IMG/VR virus record: IMGVR_UViG_3300035703_000045
Location: 1 to 64,000 of that record
Origin: a virus
Length of the DNA stretch: 64,000 nt
Reading direction: 5' to 3' (one strand)
Shown: positions 48,168 to 57,083 of the stretch, one piece after another
Layout of the letters: every line of letters starts with the position of its first letter
Position numbering within the stretch: the stretch's first letter is position 1
Notes under the pieces: generated by a model
Databases searched by the model: none
What the model was told of the DNA's origin: nothing
The model's input: the letters and a program-made list of their open reading frames with translations, nothing else
Translations under genes and position numbers: made by a program

Positions 48168-48872
48168 TCAATCGTCCAATTCCTCCACGGCGATCTTCAA
48201 GAGATCCTTGCGTGACGGAATCTGAATGATCTCAGGACCGTAAGCCTGCTTGCGGAGAGCCTTGATATCGGTCTCAGTAAGAGCCTCAATCTTCCACTCG
48301 TCAAGGTCACGCTCCTTGACCAACTGATGGTTGGTTGCGGAGGTGGCACCCTTACCGGAACGGCTGACCGCCCAGTAGTGCTTGGAGAGTGGTCCCTGAC
48401 GGGGATCGGTGTGGAAGTTCTTCAACTGGTCAATGACACGGGGTCCGACCTCGTAGGACTTCAACAGTGGCTCCGTGTCGGGGGACAGGAGAACAACATT
48501 GAACGCAAAGCGTGTTGCAGGGCGGTTGCCAGCCTTGCAGAGGGGGCAGTCCTCAATGTCTGCAATGCAGGTGAATGACTTCTGACCCTGACGCTCCAGC
48601 CAGTGCTGACGGAATGTTGCGTACGGCTCATCCTCAACAAACTTGATGATGGTGGGTTCCTCTGCCACACGCAGACGCTGTGCGAAAGGTGAGTCAGCGG
48701 TCTTTGCCTGTTCCACGGCACCCCATCCACGACGGATGATGCGAGGGGCGTTGGCAGGACGAGCAGGGGCGGTTTCTTCCATCTCATCCTCGTCGTCGTC
48801 AGTGACGGTGCGAGTCTTCGTGTTCTTGATGGGGACTTCGTCTTCGTCGTCGTAATCGTCGTATTTGCTCAT
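48168..48872 (-). CDS. Probable single-stranded DNA-binding protein
   Basis: 234 residues. An acidic N-terminus and D/E-rich linker (about 1-40) precede a core with CPLCKAGNRPATRFAFNVVLLSP, a gp32-like zinc/OB pattern, and a C-terminus ending in acidic ELDD for partner contact. Overlaps the polymerase gene start. The composition (Y/F/W-rich core, acidic tail) and position favour SSB. Confidence 0.65.
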   Translation of the reverse strand: MSKYDDYDDEDEVPIKNTKTRTVTDDDEDEMEETAPARPANAPRIIRRGWGAVEQAKTADSPFAQRLRVAEEPTIIKFVEDEPYATFRQHWLERQGQKSFTCIADIEDCPLCKAGNRPATRFAFNVVLLSPDTEPLLKSYEVGPRVIDQLKNFHTDPRQGPLSKHYWAVSRSGKGATSATNHQLVKERDLDEWKIEALTETDIKALRKQAYGPEIIQIPSRKDLLKIAVEELDD

Positions 48873-48883
48873 GGTCTTCTTTC

Positions 48884-49321
48884 CTATGTGTTGGGCCAGT
48901 TGTCTTTTATGTGTTTGCGGAAGCCTTCCCAGTTAGCCTTCACTGGGTCGTCAATTTGATACCGCTCCGCTCCGGTTAGGACGCAGTCTAACTGCTCAAG
49001 GCTGTAAAGCCTACGCCCTTTTGGGGGTTTTCCAACAATTGTTGGACTCTTTGGTACGGACGTTCTGTAGTTCGCCTTCGGAATCCAACCTTGCTGTTCC
49101 CACATCCTTATGGTCACTGCTTTGCGCCCTAAGGCACGAGCAAACTCTCCCACAGTGAAGAGCACCCTGTCAACTCCATTGATGGAATATACCTTGGATT
49201 TTGCTCCACGGTACCGATCTTCGGCAAGACGTGGCTTTGAACCCTTACGATTCTTTGGTGGAGTCTTGCCGGGGTAATCGGGAAGGTCACCAAACATCCG
49301 CATGATGGGGTCGTCACTCAA
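48884..49321 (-). CDS. MerR-like HTH protein
   Basis: 145 residues. The core LFTVGEFARALGRKAVTIRMWEQQGWIPKANY is a MerR-type winged helix; GRRLYSLEQLD follows as the wing. Basic N-terminal extension. Likely a transcriptional regulator of the replication block. Confidence 0.7.
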   Translation of the reverse strand: MSDDPIMRMFGDLPDYPGKTPPKNRKGSKPRLAEDRYRGAKSKVYSINGVDRVLFTVGEFARALGRKAVTIRMWEQQGWIPKANYRTSVPKSPTIVGKPPKGRRLYSLEQLDCVLTGAERYQIDDPVKANWEGFRKHIKDNWPNT

Positions 49322-49697
49322 AGGGAGTCCACCCCTCGTTGATAAAGGAACGATTGAGAGTACGCAACCATCCCTTTTTGCTCATCAGTTGCCCGTGACC
49401 TCCGGTGATTTCGCAGGTCATGGCACTGATGTGTTCGTACTTCTGGACGATGTTTCGCATCTTCTCTGATACCTCGTTGTTAGACATGTCAGAGATATCA
49501 AAGTAATAACGCAGGGTACCAAACTTCTCTTTTACTTGAACTACTTTGTAGTCAGGGTCTACCGACGACAGTTCACGATCTAGAGATGAGAGAAGATTAA
49601 ACCAACCTTCACCACATGAGATTATGGGTTTTAAGTCTTCACGAAATCTCTTGATAATTGGTTGGATGACCTCAGGATAACTAGTTACATCACTCAC
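49314..49697 (-). CDS. Hypothetical phage protein
   Basis: 127 residues from GTG 49697 (a GTG at 49700 is an alternative; an ATG-like start further upstream overlaps the neighbouring gene). YKVVQVKEKFGTLRYYFDIS and CEITGGHGQLMSKKGWLRTL are conserved-looking blocks that I have seen in other phages without function. Confidence 0.5.
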   Translation of the reverse strand: MSDVTSYPEVIQPIIKRFREDLKPIISCGEGWFNLLSSLDRELSSVDPDYKVVQVKEKFGTLRYYFDISDMSNNEVSEKMRNIVQKYEHISAMTCEITGGHGQLMSKKGWLRTLNRSFINEGWTPFE

Positions 49698-49884
49698 CAC
49701 GCACCGCCTTATCACGGAAGTAGATAACGCCGTCACCGTTCAGTTTCCTGATGACCTTGGACAGCGTGTCAATTTCGGCTTGCAGTCGTTCAATCTCCTT
49801 GATGGCATCGCGTACATCCTGTGGGTCGGGGTGAATCATTTGTAGCGATTCCCGTAGTCGGGTCACGATGTCGTCAGTCATCAC
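49690..49884 (-). CDS. Small coiled-coil protein
   Basis: 64 residues. VRDAIKEIERLQAEIDTLSKVIRKLNG forms a clear coiled coil. Role unknown; overlaps genes at both ends by about 8-11 bp. Confidence 0.5.
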   Translation of the reverse strand: MMTDDIVTRLRESLQMIHPDPQDVRDAIKEIERLQAEIDTLSKVIRKLNGDGVIYFRDKAVRGE

Positions 49885-50290
49885 TGTAATCCTTCTTGGC
49901 TACGACCTTGAAAGCCCAAGTCTCACGCTGGTTATAGAACTCTGGCATCTGTTCTTTTAGTGTGGGATCTTCCCATGCGAGACCGAGCATCTTCTCTTCG
50001 CTCACGAACTCACGAACCTCTTTGACCAAATCCCATTTGCCTGAGGCTTTAGCCCATCCTTCAGCCATGTTTTCATTGAATGAGTTGGACACACGTCGTT
50101 CACGCTTTAACTGAACATCACCAACGGTTAGCCACAGATGACCTTTATCATCGGTATACCCGTGGGCAATAACTGCGTCATTGAGAAGTTGCTTGATCTC
50201 ATCCACACGCTGTTGGGCACGGTTGGCAAACTCCTTTGCCTCTTCAAACTCTTTGGTCAAACGTGCGTAGTAGGCTTCGTCAATTGACAT
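49874..50290 (-). CDS. Hypothetical replication-block protein
   Basis: 138 residues. An N-terminal coiled coil (LTKEFEEAKEFANRAQQRVDEIKQLL) precedes a beta/alpha domain (LWLTVGDVQLKRERRVS, WAFKVVAKK). Similar proteins sit beside SNF2-type helicases in other actinophages, function unknown. Confidence 0.5.
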   Translation of the reverse strand: MSIDEAYYARLTKEFEEAKEFANRAQQRVDEIKQLLNDAVIAHGYTDDKGHLWLTVGDVQLKRERRVSNSFNENMAEGWAKASGKWDLVKEVREFVSEEKMLGLAWEDPTLKEQMPEFYNQRETWAFKVVAKKDYSDD

Positions 50291-51837
50291 TATACTCCCG
50301 ATTCTCGTAAGAAGGTTGAAAGACTGCTGAGGGTGATATCCATGCCACCCTTACCGTCATGGTGTTTACCATCAACAAAGGCTTCGTTGACGGATCGTTT
50401 GTGCTGAAGCATCTCGTATTGGCGTTCTTCAATTGACCCCTGCATAACGAACGTAGCAATCGTAACATGCGGAAACTTGGAAGACAACCTAATAATTCGT
50501 GCTTCTCGTTGTTCCAACTTACCGCTACTCCAAGGTAAGTCATAAGATATCAGGTAGTTAGCCATCGGAAGGTCAACACCGTACCCACCGGCATCCGATG
50601 AAAGGAACAGACGGGTATTGGGATCGGTAGAGAACTGTTGCTTTGCCTCATCACGTTCTTCAGCCGACATGCCTCCCATGAATAAAACACTGTTAGTGAG
50701 TTTGGCTGTTGCCTTTTGTATGAGGCGCAGATTCTCTTTAAAGAATGAGAACAACACCACTTTGTTATCGGGGTGTTGATAAAGAACATCTTCAATGTAC
50801 TCAACGACTGCGTCTAGTTTCGGGGTGGCGGTAACCCCTGTCAGCAACCCAGCCTTGACCAAGGTAGCCGCATAGCGACTTCCCTCGTCTGGCTTGGTGT
50901 TGTCGTTGTACAAACCAGCCGACCTAACGATGAGTTCTGGGTTGTCGCAAAGCATCCTCAAGACGGTGAGACGAGACATGATCTCCCCTTGCGCCTCATT
51001 GGATTGTGGGTCGTTGTAGTGCTTCCAGATGTTGAACGCCCCACCATGCATGCTCATTGCTTGATGGAGATGGTATAACAGATCTTCTGATATCTTACGA
51101 TACAGCCCTGCCCCACGGGTATCATATGGGATCGGAATGGTCTGGTGGACAATGTCCGGCAATTGGTCGGCAATGTCCTCCCGTGTCTTACGAATCATGC
51201 ACTCTGACATGGACTTATGCAAAACAGACAAGTTTCGGTAACGAGTAGGTTTTCCGAAATAGTCTCTGACGATGAAAGTACGGTCAAACTCGTCAAACTT
51301 ACCAAGGACTGTTGGGTCAACAAACTCCATAATAGAATACAGTTCTTCTGGGCGATTCTCAATGGGTTGTCCTGTCAAAGCATACCGGTAGAGGATTGGC
51401 TTTGATATACGTTTGATCATTCGTGATCTCTTACTTGTGCGGGACTTCAACATCGTGGCTTCATCCACTACAATGCATTGACAGGGGGTGCGCTTGAGAA
51501 ACTCTTGGTCTTTGATCAGTGACTCAGGGTTCACGATGATGTACTGAGCCGATACTGCCCCACGCCATGATTTCTCCCGTGCTTTGGGTGAGCCGTCAAT
51601 TAGGGCAACACGGGAATCAGTAAACCTTTCTATCTCACGCTTCCATTGGTACTTAAGGGAAGCAGGGACGACCACCAAGCAACGGTCAATCTCCCCAAGT
51701 TCAAACAAGCGATTTACGGCGGCGATTGTGGTGACCGTCTTACCAGCACCCATGACCAATCCAAGTAGCACTTGACCACGGTCAAGCATCTTCTCAACTG
51801 ATTCTTCTTGGTAGGGATACAGAGTTCCGTTAAACAT
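50290..51837 (-). CDS. SNF2/DEAD-family helicase, replication copy
   Basis: 515 residues. Walker A MGAGKT (about 29-34), motif Ia VVPASLKYQWKREI, Walker B variant VVDEATML (DEAT instead of DEAH), motif III LTGQPIENR, and lobe 2 with SSDAGGYGVDLPMANY and LEQREARIIRLS (motif VI, Q..R). Unlike the 16-kb copy it lies in the replication cluster. It overlaps primase by 8 bp. Perhaps a branch-migration or protein-displacement enzyme like T4 UvsW. Confidence 0.9.
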   Translation of the reverse strand: MFNGTLYPYQEESVEKMLDRGQVLLGLVMGAGKTVTTIAAVNRLFELGEIDRCLVVVPASLKYQWKREIERFTDSRVALIDGSPKAREKSWRGAVSAQYIIVNPESLIKDQEFLKRTPCQCIVVDEATMLKSRTSKRSRMIKRISKPILYRYALTGQPIENRPEELYSIMEFVDPTVLGKFDEFDRTFIVRDYFGKPTRYRNLSVLHKSMSECMIRKTREDIADQLPDIVHQTIPIPYDTRGAGLYRKISEDLLYHLHQAMSMHGGAFNIWKHYNDPQSNEAQGEIMSRLTVLRMLCDNPELIVRSAGLYNDNTKPDEGSRYAATLVKAGLLTGVTATPKLDAVVEYIEDVLYQHPDNKVVLFSFFKENLRLIQKATAKLTNSVLFMGGMSAEERDEAKQQFSTDPNTRLFLSSDAGGYGVDLPMANYLISYDLPWSSGKLEQREARIIRLSSKFPHVTIATFVMQGSIEERQYEMLQHKRSVNEAFVDGKHHDGKGGMDITLSSLSTFLRESGV

Positions 51838-52753
51838 TTTGAATCCACGGTGGCATGACGGTCGCTGTTTTAAGACCGTTCTCTATTTCGTCGTCAGTCA
51901 TATCCCCGATATCCTTTGCTGAGGTTCCAGCATAGTTCCACCACAGCAACCCTTTTCGTGGACGATTCATGAATTTGTACAACTTCTTACTGGATTCAAT
52001 ACCAGCCTCGTCGTTGTCCATAGCCACAATAACACGATCAGCGACATGGGTTACTAAGTGCATCTGGTCTTTTGAGACCTGTGCTCCGAAGGTGGCTAAA
52101 GCCTGTGGCTTTTCAAAGACCCCAGCAAATCGGATGATGTCCAATGGGGACTCCACCAAGATGGCTGTGCGTGAGCGAAAGCGTTCTATACCAAACAGGG
52201 TTTTTCCCTTTTCTACGCCTACGGGGAAGTTGCGTACCCACCCAGTCTTCTTTTCCTGCCAGCCATCTAAACGACCAGTGGCAGACATGATCGGGATCGC
52301 CCACGCCTTTGACTTGGGATTCCAACGGACTCCATATCGGTGTACCAAGTCTGGGTCTAGGTTCTTGAAGGCACACTTGGCATCGGACACACGGTCAAAC
52401 CGAAAGAAAGCATCCCGATCCACATAGACAGTTTCCTCACCCTCTTTGGGAAGGGTGAGATTATTGAAGTTCGTGGAAACCAAGAACTTCTGTATTTCAA
52501 GACCGGCTTCAATCCCAGTCAGTTCTGCCAGTAGTGACGAGAGTGTTCCACGGGCACCGCATGAAAAGCAGATCCATAGACCAGTGTTGGCGTTGATACT
52601 CCAAGAAGGTGAGCGGTCTTCACGCCCCACAGTGCGTATGTGTACTGGGCATTTGCCGGTGATTTCCCGATCACCGACACGCTTTAGTTCTACTCCTACG
52701 GACTGTAGGACTTCTGCGAGGTTAGTCGTATGAGGGGTTGATGTTTGAGTCAT
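51830..52753 (-). CDS. DnaG-like primase
   Basis: 307 residues. A CHC2-type zinc site (CPVHIRTVGREDRSPSW...CFSCGARGTL) is followed by the TOPRIM motifs AILVESPLDIIRFAG (catalytic E) and VIVAMDNDEAG (D-x-D). It is shorter than bacterial DnaG, lacking the C-terminal helicase-binding domain. It makes RNA primers with the DnaB helicase encoded upstream and overlapping by 32 bp. Confidence 0.9.
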   Translation of the reverse strand: MTQTSTPHTTNLAEVLQSVGVELKRVGDREITGKCPVHIRTVGREDRSPSWSINANTGLWICFSCGARGTLSSLLAELTGIEAGLEIQKFLVSTNFNNLTLPKEGEETVYVDRDAFFRFDRVSDAKCAFKNLDPDLVHRYGVRWNPKSKAWAIPIMSATGRLDGWQEKKTGWVRNFPVGVEKGKTLFGIERFRSRTAILVESPLDIIRFAGVFEKPQALATFGAQVSKDQMHLVTHVADRVIVAMDNDEAGIESSKKLYKFMNRPRKGLLWWNYAGTSAKDIGDMTDDEIENGLKTATVMPPWIQNV

Positions 52754-53975
52754 AGTCGTTTATCTCTTCAAACTCCATCGTTGACCAATCCCACTTAACG
52801 TGGACTTCTCCAGTTGGGGCAGTACGAGCGAGCACAACACGGATGATTGCTTGATCATCCATATCTGGGTTGCGCTCCACACCGAGAATCAGGTCAGCAT
52901 CTTGGGCAAACGAAGAGGTGTATCCGATTGCGTCAGCAGTCACCGCACGGGTCTTTCGGTTTTGGAGTTTCCATGAGAGAACCTGAGTGGTGGCTACGAC
53001 AGGAATATCAAACCGTTGTGCTAACCGTTTCAAAGAACGAGTGATGTTGGTCAATGCCTGTGGTGATCCCTTTGGCTCACCTTCCTCGTCGTCCATCAAA
53101 TACACACCGTCAACAAACAGAACGTCAGGGTTGTACTCCTGAATCTTTCCTGCGAGGGCACTAACAGTCGTAAGCGATGATGTGTCTTCACTGAACACGA
53201 AGGGTTGCATGTGCTTGCGTAGCGACAAGGCTTGACGAATCTTCTTCATATCATCCTTGTTAAGGTCACCACTAAGAATGCGTGTGTATGGAACCTTGGA
53301 TATCAGAGAGTCATAACGTGCTTCTTGTTCCTCAATACTCATTTCAAAGGAAACGAAGAGGGGCCGTTTCCCGTGGATGTGTGAGGAATTAGCGAGAATA
53401 AGAGCGAAGAGGGACTTACCACGCTTGGGTTCACCGGCAAAGACGATGAACTGCTGTGGACGTAGTCCGTGGGTAATTCGGTCAAGCCCATGGAATCCGG
53501 TAGGAATGCCACGAAGAGCATTGGGTTGTTGACGCATCTCATCGTAACGAGCAAGGCGGTTCTCCCAGTTCTGAATGATGTCAATGTCACGAAGACGTGA
53601 TGCCTCTACCGAGGATTTCTGAATGGCTGACGACAACGAACTGATAGCAGTGTTGATGTCGTTGTCATTGATTGCTGGAATAGCAGACGACAAAGCGTCA
53701 ACGATGATTCGCTGACGGTAAGAGTCAAACACCTCATCCAGCAGACGGGAGAATGTCTCGTCAGTTGCGTCTTCTAGTTGGATGTCCCCGTACTGTTGGC
53801 TGAACACACGGTCTGTAGGAAGAGCACCATGGGTGCGGTTGAAGTCAAGCAACCATTCCCAGATGGGTGACCACGTTGATGAGAAGTGGTCAGGCTTGAG
53901 TCCTGCACGAACCGGGGTATTGATGTCTTTCTCTTGAATGATCTTTGAGATAAGTAAGAGTTCGCTAGACGACAT
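52722..53975 (-). CDS. dnaB: DnaB-like replicative helicase
   Basis: 417 residues from ATG 53975, with GGAG 6 nt upstream and overlapping the previous TGA. The N-terminal helical domain is followed by Walker A FAGEPKRGKSLF, Walker B PDVLFVDGVYLMDDEEG and the RecA-fold motifs ending QVLSWKLQNRKTRAVTADAIGYTSS. Hexameric 5'-3' helicase of the fork. The loader is encoded two genes upstream. Confidence 0.9.
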   Translation of the reverse strand: MSSSELLLISKIIQEKDINTPVRAGLKPDHFSSTWSPIWEWLLDFNRTHGALPTDRVFSQQYGDIQLEDATDETFSRLLDEVFDSYRQRIIVDALSSAIPAINDNDINTAISSLSSAIQKSSVEASRLRDIDIIQNWENRLARYDEMRQQPNALRGIPTGFHGLDRITHGLRPQQFIVFAGEPKRGKSLFALILANSSHIHGKRPLFVSFEMSIEEQEARYDSLISKVPYTRILSGDLNKDDMKKIRQALSLRKHMQPFVFSEDTSSLTTVSALAGKIQEYNPDVLFVDGVYLMDDEEGEPKGSPQALTNITRSLKRLAQRFDIPVVATTQVLSWKLQNRKTRAVTADAIGYTSSFAQDADLILGVERNPDMDDQAIIRVVLARTAPTGEVHVKWDWSTMEFEEINDYDSNINPSYD

Positions 53976-54418
53976 CAAATGCTCCACGGCTTGTCAGGGC
54001 TGACAACTTTACCACGCAATCCAAGAATTGAAGAGTAGTCCTCATGTGGTGTGTAGACAACCGCAATAGAACGGTCGTAGACCAAGTCACTTGCGAACTC
54101 AATAATTGATGGGTACCACAAAACTGGGGTGCTTACACCTTTACGGATTAGCCACTTCTCAATTGGATCAACCGCATCAGGGGAAAGGAAAGTGATGACA
54201 TGAGTAGCGATGCCCCGCCGGTTAACGCAATCAGAGAGCGACCGCATCGGCATATCATGAACAGTCCATAGGGGTATCACAGATGACCAGTCAGATGTTC
54301 GCTTATGGTAAGCACCCTTAACCTTGCCAACGATGGTTGATGGTGGGGATGCAAGAACTCCTTCAAACATGGTGACCTGTTTGATACGGGACACGGGATG
54401 AATGTCGTTCTTTTCCAT
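53975..54418 (-). CDS. HAD-like hypothetical protein
   Basis: 147 residues. ATHVITFLSPDAVDPIEKWLIRKG and IAVVYTPHEDYSSILGLRG resemble a degenerate HAD or nucleotide-sugar-like fold seen in the 157-aa protein at 34 kb. No catalytic pair is clear. It lies between helicase and loader, overlapping both. Confidence 0.5.
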   Translation of the reverse strand: MEKNDIHPVSRIKQVTMFEGVLASPPSTIVGKVKGAYHKRTSDWSSVIPLWTVHDMPMRSLSDCVNRRGIATHVITFLSPDAVDPIEKWLIRKGVSTPVLWYPSIIEFASDLVYDRSIAVVYTPHEDYSSILGLRGKVVSPDKPWSI

Positions 54419-55026
54419 CAGGCGATCCGAATACCCGTCATGTCAGAGACTGCTACGGCAATGCGGTCACCATACCGACGAGTGAAGTCAATCTGTGACA
54501 GCGTCGTGGTGATGATCGTCGTACGAGAGTCCTCATAACGACGACGAATCAAAGAACCCACCTCATGGACTGAGTAATCGGTTTGACGTTCCTGCCCGAC
54601 ACCATCTAGCACCACGACATCAAAGACACCTTGGATGTACTTCAAGAGGTAAGGCATTGAGTACATCTCTGGGAGAAGACCATTGTCTCCTTCAAAGGAA
54701 TCCTTCAGCATGTCAATGTAGCGGTCTGCGCTAATGAACCGACCTGACACGCCTTTTTCACGAATCAGGTACTGAAGGATCGCCTGTGAGGTAACACTCT
54801 TTCCACTGCCGTTGACACCGGTCAGGATCAGTGAGTTACCAAACTCGTAGTTGTGAACCCAGTGGTTGATTGACTTCATCGCCTTGTCGGAAATGGTCAG
54901 GTCATCTAGCCCGATAGAACGCCAACGATTGGGTACCCGAGAATGGAACATGCGTTCGTCTACGGGGCGATTACGCCACCACTTCTCCGACTTCCAGTCG
55001 GTCGGAACAACATATGTCTGTGACAT
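54418..55026 (-). CDS. DnaC/IstB-like helicase loader
   Basis: 202 residues. Walker A ILTGVNGSGKS (70-77 region) and Walker B FDVVVLDGVGQER; sensor-like TTIITTTLSQIDFTRRYG and a terminal R. Size and motifs match DnaC/DnaI-type AAA+ loaders. By analogy with lambda P, it would take DnaB to an origin bound by the neighbouring initiator. Starts 8 bp after the initiator gene. Confidence 0.85.
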   Translation of the reverse strand: MSQTYVVPTDWKSEKWWRNRPVDERMFHSRVPNRWRSIGLDDLTISDKAMKSINHWVHNYEFGNSLILTGVNGSGKSVTSQAILQYLIREKGVSGRFISADRYIDMLKDSFEGDNGLLPEMYSMPYLLKYIQGVFDVVVLDGVGQERQTDYSVHEVGSLIRRRYEDSRTTIITTTLSQIDFTRRYGDRIAVAVSDMTGIRIA

Positions 55027-55034
55027 GGAACTCC

Positions 55035-56303
55035 TTAGTTACGATTGATGCGTCGGTAGTTGTACACAGCAGAAACTATGCTATCTGCCGCTGGTCTAAT
55101 GCTCTGTTTTGTTGTTGACAGCAATTCTTTTGGCAATGGAATATCAGATAATGTTGAATGTATATCTGATACATCAACATCTTCCTCATCCAAATGCCAG
55201 CGAACCAGTGAGTTTAAAGCACTCAACATGGGCTGGAAGTTCGGGGTATCAAACGATGTGTCAATGATACTAGCCACCAACTCAGGGTAGCGGTAGGAGG
55301 CATCTAATCCACGGAGGATGACAGCCTGCTGGATCACACTGTCAAAGGCATCATTCCACGGAAGGTTGATACCTGACCGGTCAAAGTCTGACATCAGGAA
55401 CCGCAGGGTCACTCCCATGTCGTCATCCAACGTGACTGGCATGTTCTCCATGAGACTGGTCTGTACTGACTTGGTGCAAAACATGAGCACGGGGGAGTCG
55501 GCTTTGATGAACCGTTCGTTGGTGAAAAACCGGTCAATCATTCCCTTGATGGTGGGTCGGGTAAGACCACCGTCAAGTAGTAACCGGATGTTGCGCCGAA
55601 GGATGTTCATGTCCTGAAAGGTGTACGAGCAGTTCATGACAGACCGTGGATGGTAGACGAAGTAGTTCGTCAGGTCGTTGACCTCTGGGCGTGGCTTCCG
55701 TTTGGTTTCTGACTGCTTGGTCTGTTCAGGTTTGTCTGGGTCTGCCCCAATGATCATGTCGCCCTCGGCCCTCTTTAATAATTCTCTATGTATCTCTTTA
55801 TCTATTATTACTCTATGGTTTTCGTTTTGCTGGTCACACGCTGGAGTTTCTTTGATTTCAATAGGGTCATGGGTGACCCTATCAACCTCATTGGATAGGG
55901 TCATGGGTGACCCTATAATAGGGTCATGGGTGACCCCATATGGGGTCATGGGTGACCCTATTACCTTCTGTGTATAATGCACTTTATATACCGAAGATGC
56001 GGGGCGTGGTCGTCGTACAATATTAATGATGTGGTGTTGTTCCAACCACTTCAATGACCGCTTAACAGTCTCTTTGGAAGTGCGTGATTTGATGGCGATG
56101 TCGGAAATGGAAGCGTCAATCTCTTTGGTGTTGAGGCTCATCATGGACACCAACGTGACCAGAATCTGCAAGTCTCGGGGTTGCCCGTGCTCGTTGATGT
56201 AGTCCACGGACCACTCAGGAACAGCAATAAATCTACCCCCGAAGACATTACTGGTTCCCATGAGGTGGAGGACGTTATCACCTTTTTTGTCCCTCTGCAA
56301 CAC
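55035..56303 (-). CDS. Lambda O-like replication initiator with winged helix
   Basis: 422 residues from GTG 56303; ATG 56261 (MGTSNVFGGRF) is an alternative without a clear ribosome site. DISISDIAIKSRTSKETVKRSLKWLEQHHIINIVRR-type segments at about 65-100 form a winged-helix DNA-binding domain. A repeat region follows, encoded by four iterons (peptides alternating IGSPMTP/GVTHDPI). The C-terminal part (about 200-422) is helical and may bind the loader. Gene order initiator-loader-helicase resembles lambda O-P. Confidence 0.75.
   Translation of the reverse strand: MLQRDKKGDNVLHLMGTSNVFGGRFIAVPEWSVDYINEHGQPRDLQILVTLVSMMSLNTKEIDASISDIAIKSRTSKETVKRSLKWLEQHHIINIVRRPRPASSVYKVHYTQKVIGSPMTPYGVTHDPIIGSPMTLSNEVDRVTHDPIEIKETPACDQQNENHRVIIDKEIHRELLKRAEGDMIIGADPDKPEQTKQSETKRKPRPEVNDLTNYFVYHPRSVMNCSYTFQDMNILRRNIRLLLDGGLTRPTIKGMIDRFFTNERFIKADSPVLMFCTKSVQTSLMENMPVTLDDDMGVTLRFLMSDFDRSGINLPWNDAFDSVIQQAVILRGLDASYRYPELVASIIDTSFDTPNFQPMLSALNSLVRWHLDEEDVDVSDIHSTLSDIPLPKELLSTTKQSIRPAADSIVSAVYNYRRINRN
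55771..55820. other. AT-rich segment next to iterons, candidate unwinding element
   Basis: About 76% A+T over 50 bp inside the initiator gene, on the side downstream of the iterons in the gene's direction, as in lambda ori. The surrounding block is nearer 50%. Confidence 0.6.
55861..55961. repeat. Four 22-bp iterons inside the initiator gene
   Basis: Copies at 55861-55882, 55895-55916, 55918-55939 and 55940-55961. Each has arms ATAGGGTCA and TGACCCTAT around TGGG; copies 3 and 4 have one or two changes in the outer arm. Each is a 9-bp inverted repeat, so a dimer could bind each. Because 22 is not a multiple of 3 the encoded peptide alternates between reading registers. Confidence 0.9.
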
Positions 56304-56323
56304 ACGTCACAGAGTGATATTCT
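56295..56323 (+). promoter_or_regulatory. Promoter for Dps operon
   Basis: CTGCAA (56295-56300), 17-bp spacer, TATTCT (56318-56323), 26 bp before the GTG start. Same TGCAA/N17 form as the early promoters. Confidence 0.55.
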
Positions 56324-56349
56324 GTAATTTGCCGAGCACTGGAGACAAA

Positions 56350-56784
56350 GTGAAAGATTTAATTAAATCGCTGAAAGTGGTCATGTCCGATGTAGTTACT
56401 TTCTACTTCATGGCTCATGGGTACCATTGGAACGTGGAAGGTCAAGACTTCAGCCAGTACCACTCTTTGTTCTCCGACATCTATGAGGATGTGTACGGTT
56501 CCATTGATCCACTTGCAGAAAACATCCGCAAACTTGACGACTACGCACCTTTCAACCTTCAGAAGTTTATTGATCTACGAACCATTGAATTCAAGGATGT
56601 ACAGCCAAGTCCAAAGGCAATGGCTGGTTCTCTGATGAAGGCTAACGACATCTTGCTTGAGCGTCTTAACGAAGCGTTTGATCAGGCAACTAAAGATAAA
56701 CAGCAGGGCATCGCCAACTTCCTTGCTGACCGCATTGATATGCATATGAAATGGCGTTGGCAACTTAAAGCATCAACGAAATAG
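56350..56784 (+). CDS. Dps-like ferritin
   Basis: 144 residues, GTG start with GGAGA upstream. FYFMAHGYHWNVEGQDFSQYHSLFSDIYEDVYGSIDPLAENIRKL fits the Dps/ferritin-like ferroxidase helices (H, D, E and W conserved). Dps proteins store iron and bind DNA. A phage copy could protect DNA or act within the virion. First gene of a short rightward operon. Confidence 0.75.
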   Translation: MKDLIKSLKVVMSDVVTFYFMAHGYHWNVEGQDFSQYHSLFSDIYEDVYGSIDPLAENIRKLDDYAPFNLQKFIDLRTIEFKDVQPSPKAMAGSLMKANDILLERLNEAFDQATKDKQQGIANFLADRIDMHMKWRWQLKASTK

Positions 56785-56792
56785 GAGTTACC

Positions 56793-57083
56793 GTGGCAAG
56801 TAAAAAAGATCCCCGTCTTGAACGGGCAGGTGTTGATGGTTACAACAAACCAAAGCGTACGCCTGACCACCCAACTAAGTCGCACATTGTTGTTGCCAAA
56901 GAAGGCGACAAGGTAAAGACCATCCGCTTTGGTGAACAGGGTGCCGAGACTGCCGGTAAGCCCAAGGCTGGAGAGTCTGAGCGCATGAAAGATAAACGTG
57001 CGTCGTTCAAGGCTCGTCACGCTAAAAACATTGCCAAGGGAAAGATGTCAGCCGCCTACTGGGCTAACAAGGAGAAGTGGTGA
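56793..57083 (+). CDS. Conserved small basic phage protein
   Basis: 96 residues with GTG start and AGGAG upstream. AGVDGYNKPKRTPDHPTKSHIVVAKEG, then FKARHAKNIAKGKMSAAYWANKEKW is a pattern I recognise from many marine and freshwater phage proteins lacking a known function. Strongly basic; probably DNA-binding. Confidence 0.7.
   Translation: MASKKDPRLERAGVDGYNKPKRTPDHPTKSHIVVAKEGDKVKTIRFGEQGAETAGKPKAGESERMKDKRASFKARHAKNIAKGKMSAAYWANKEKW

Noticed and set aside
55771-55961. CRISPR-like array at the iterons
   Set aside because: Only four copies, spacers of 0-12 bp, and the repeats are in frame within a gene; iterons fit better.
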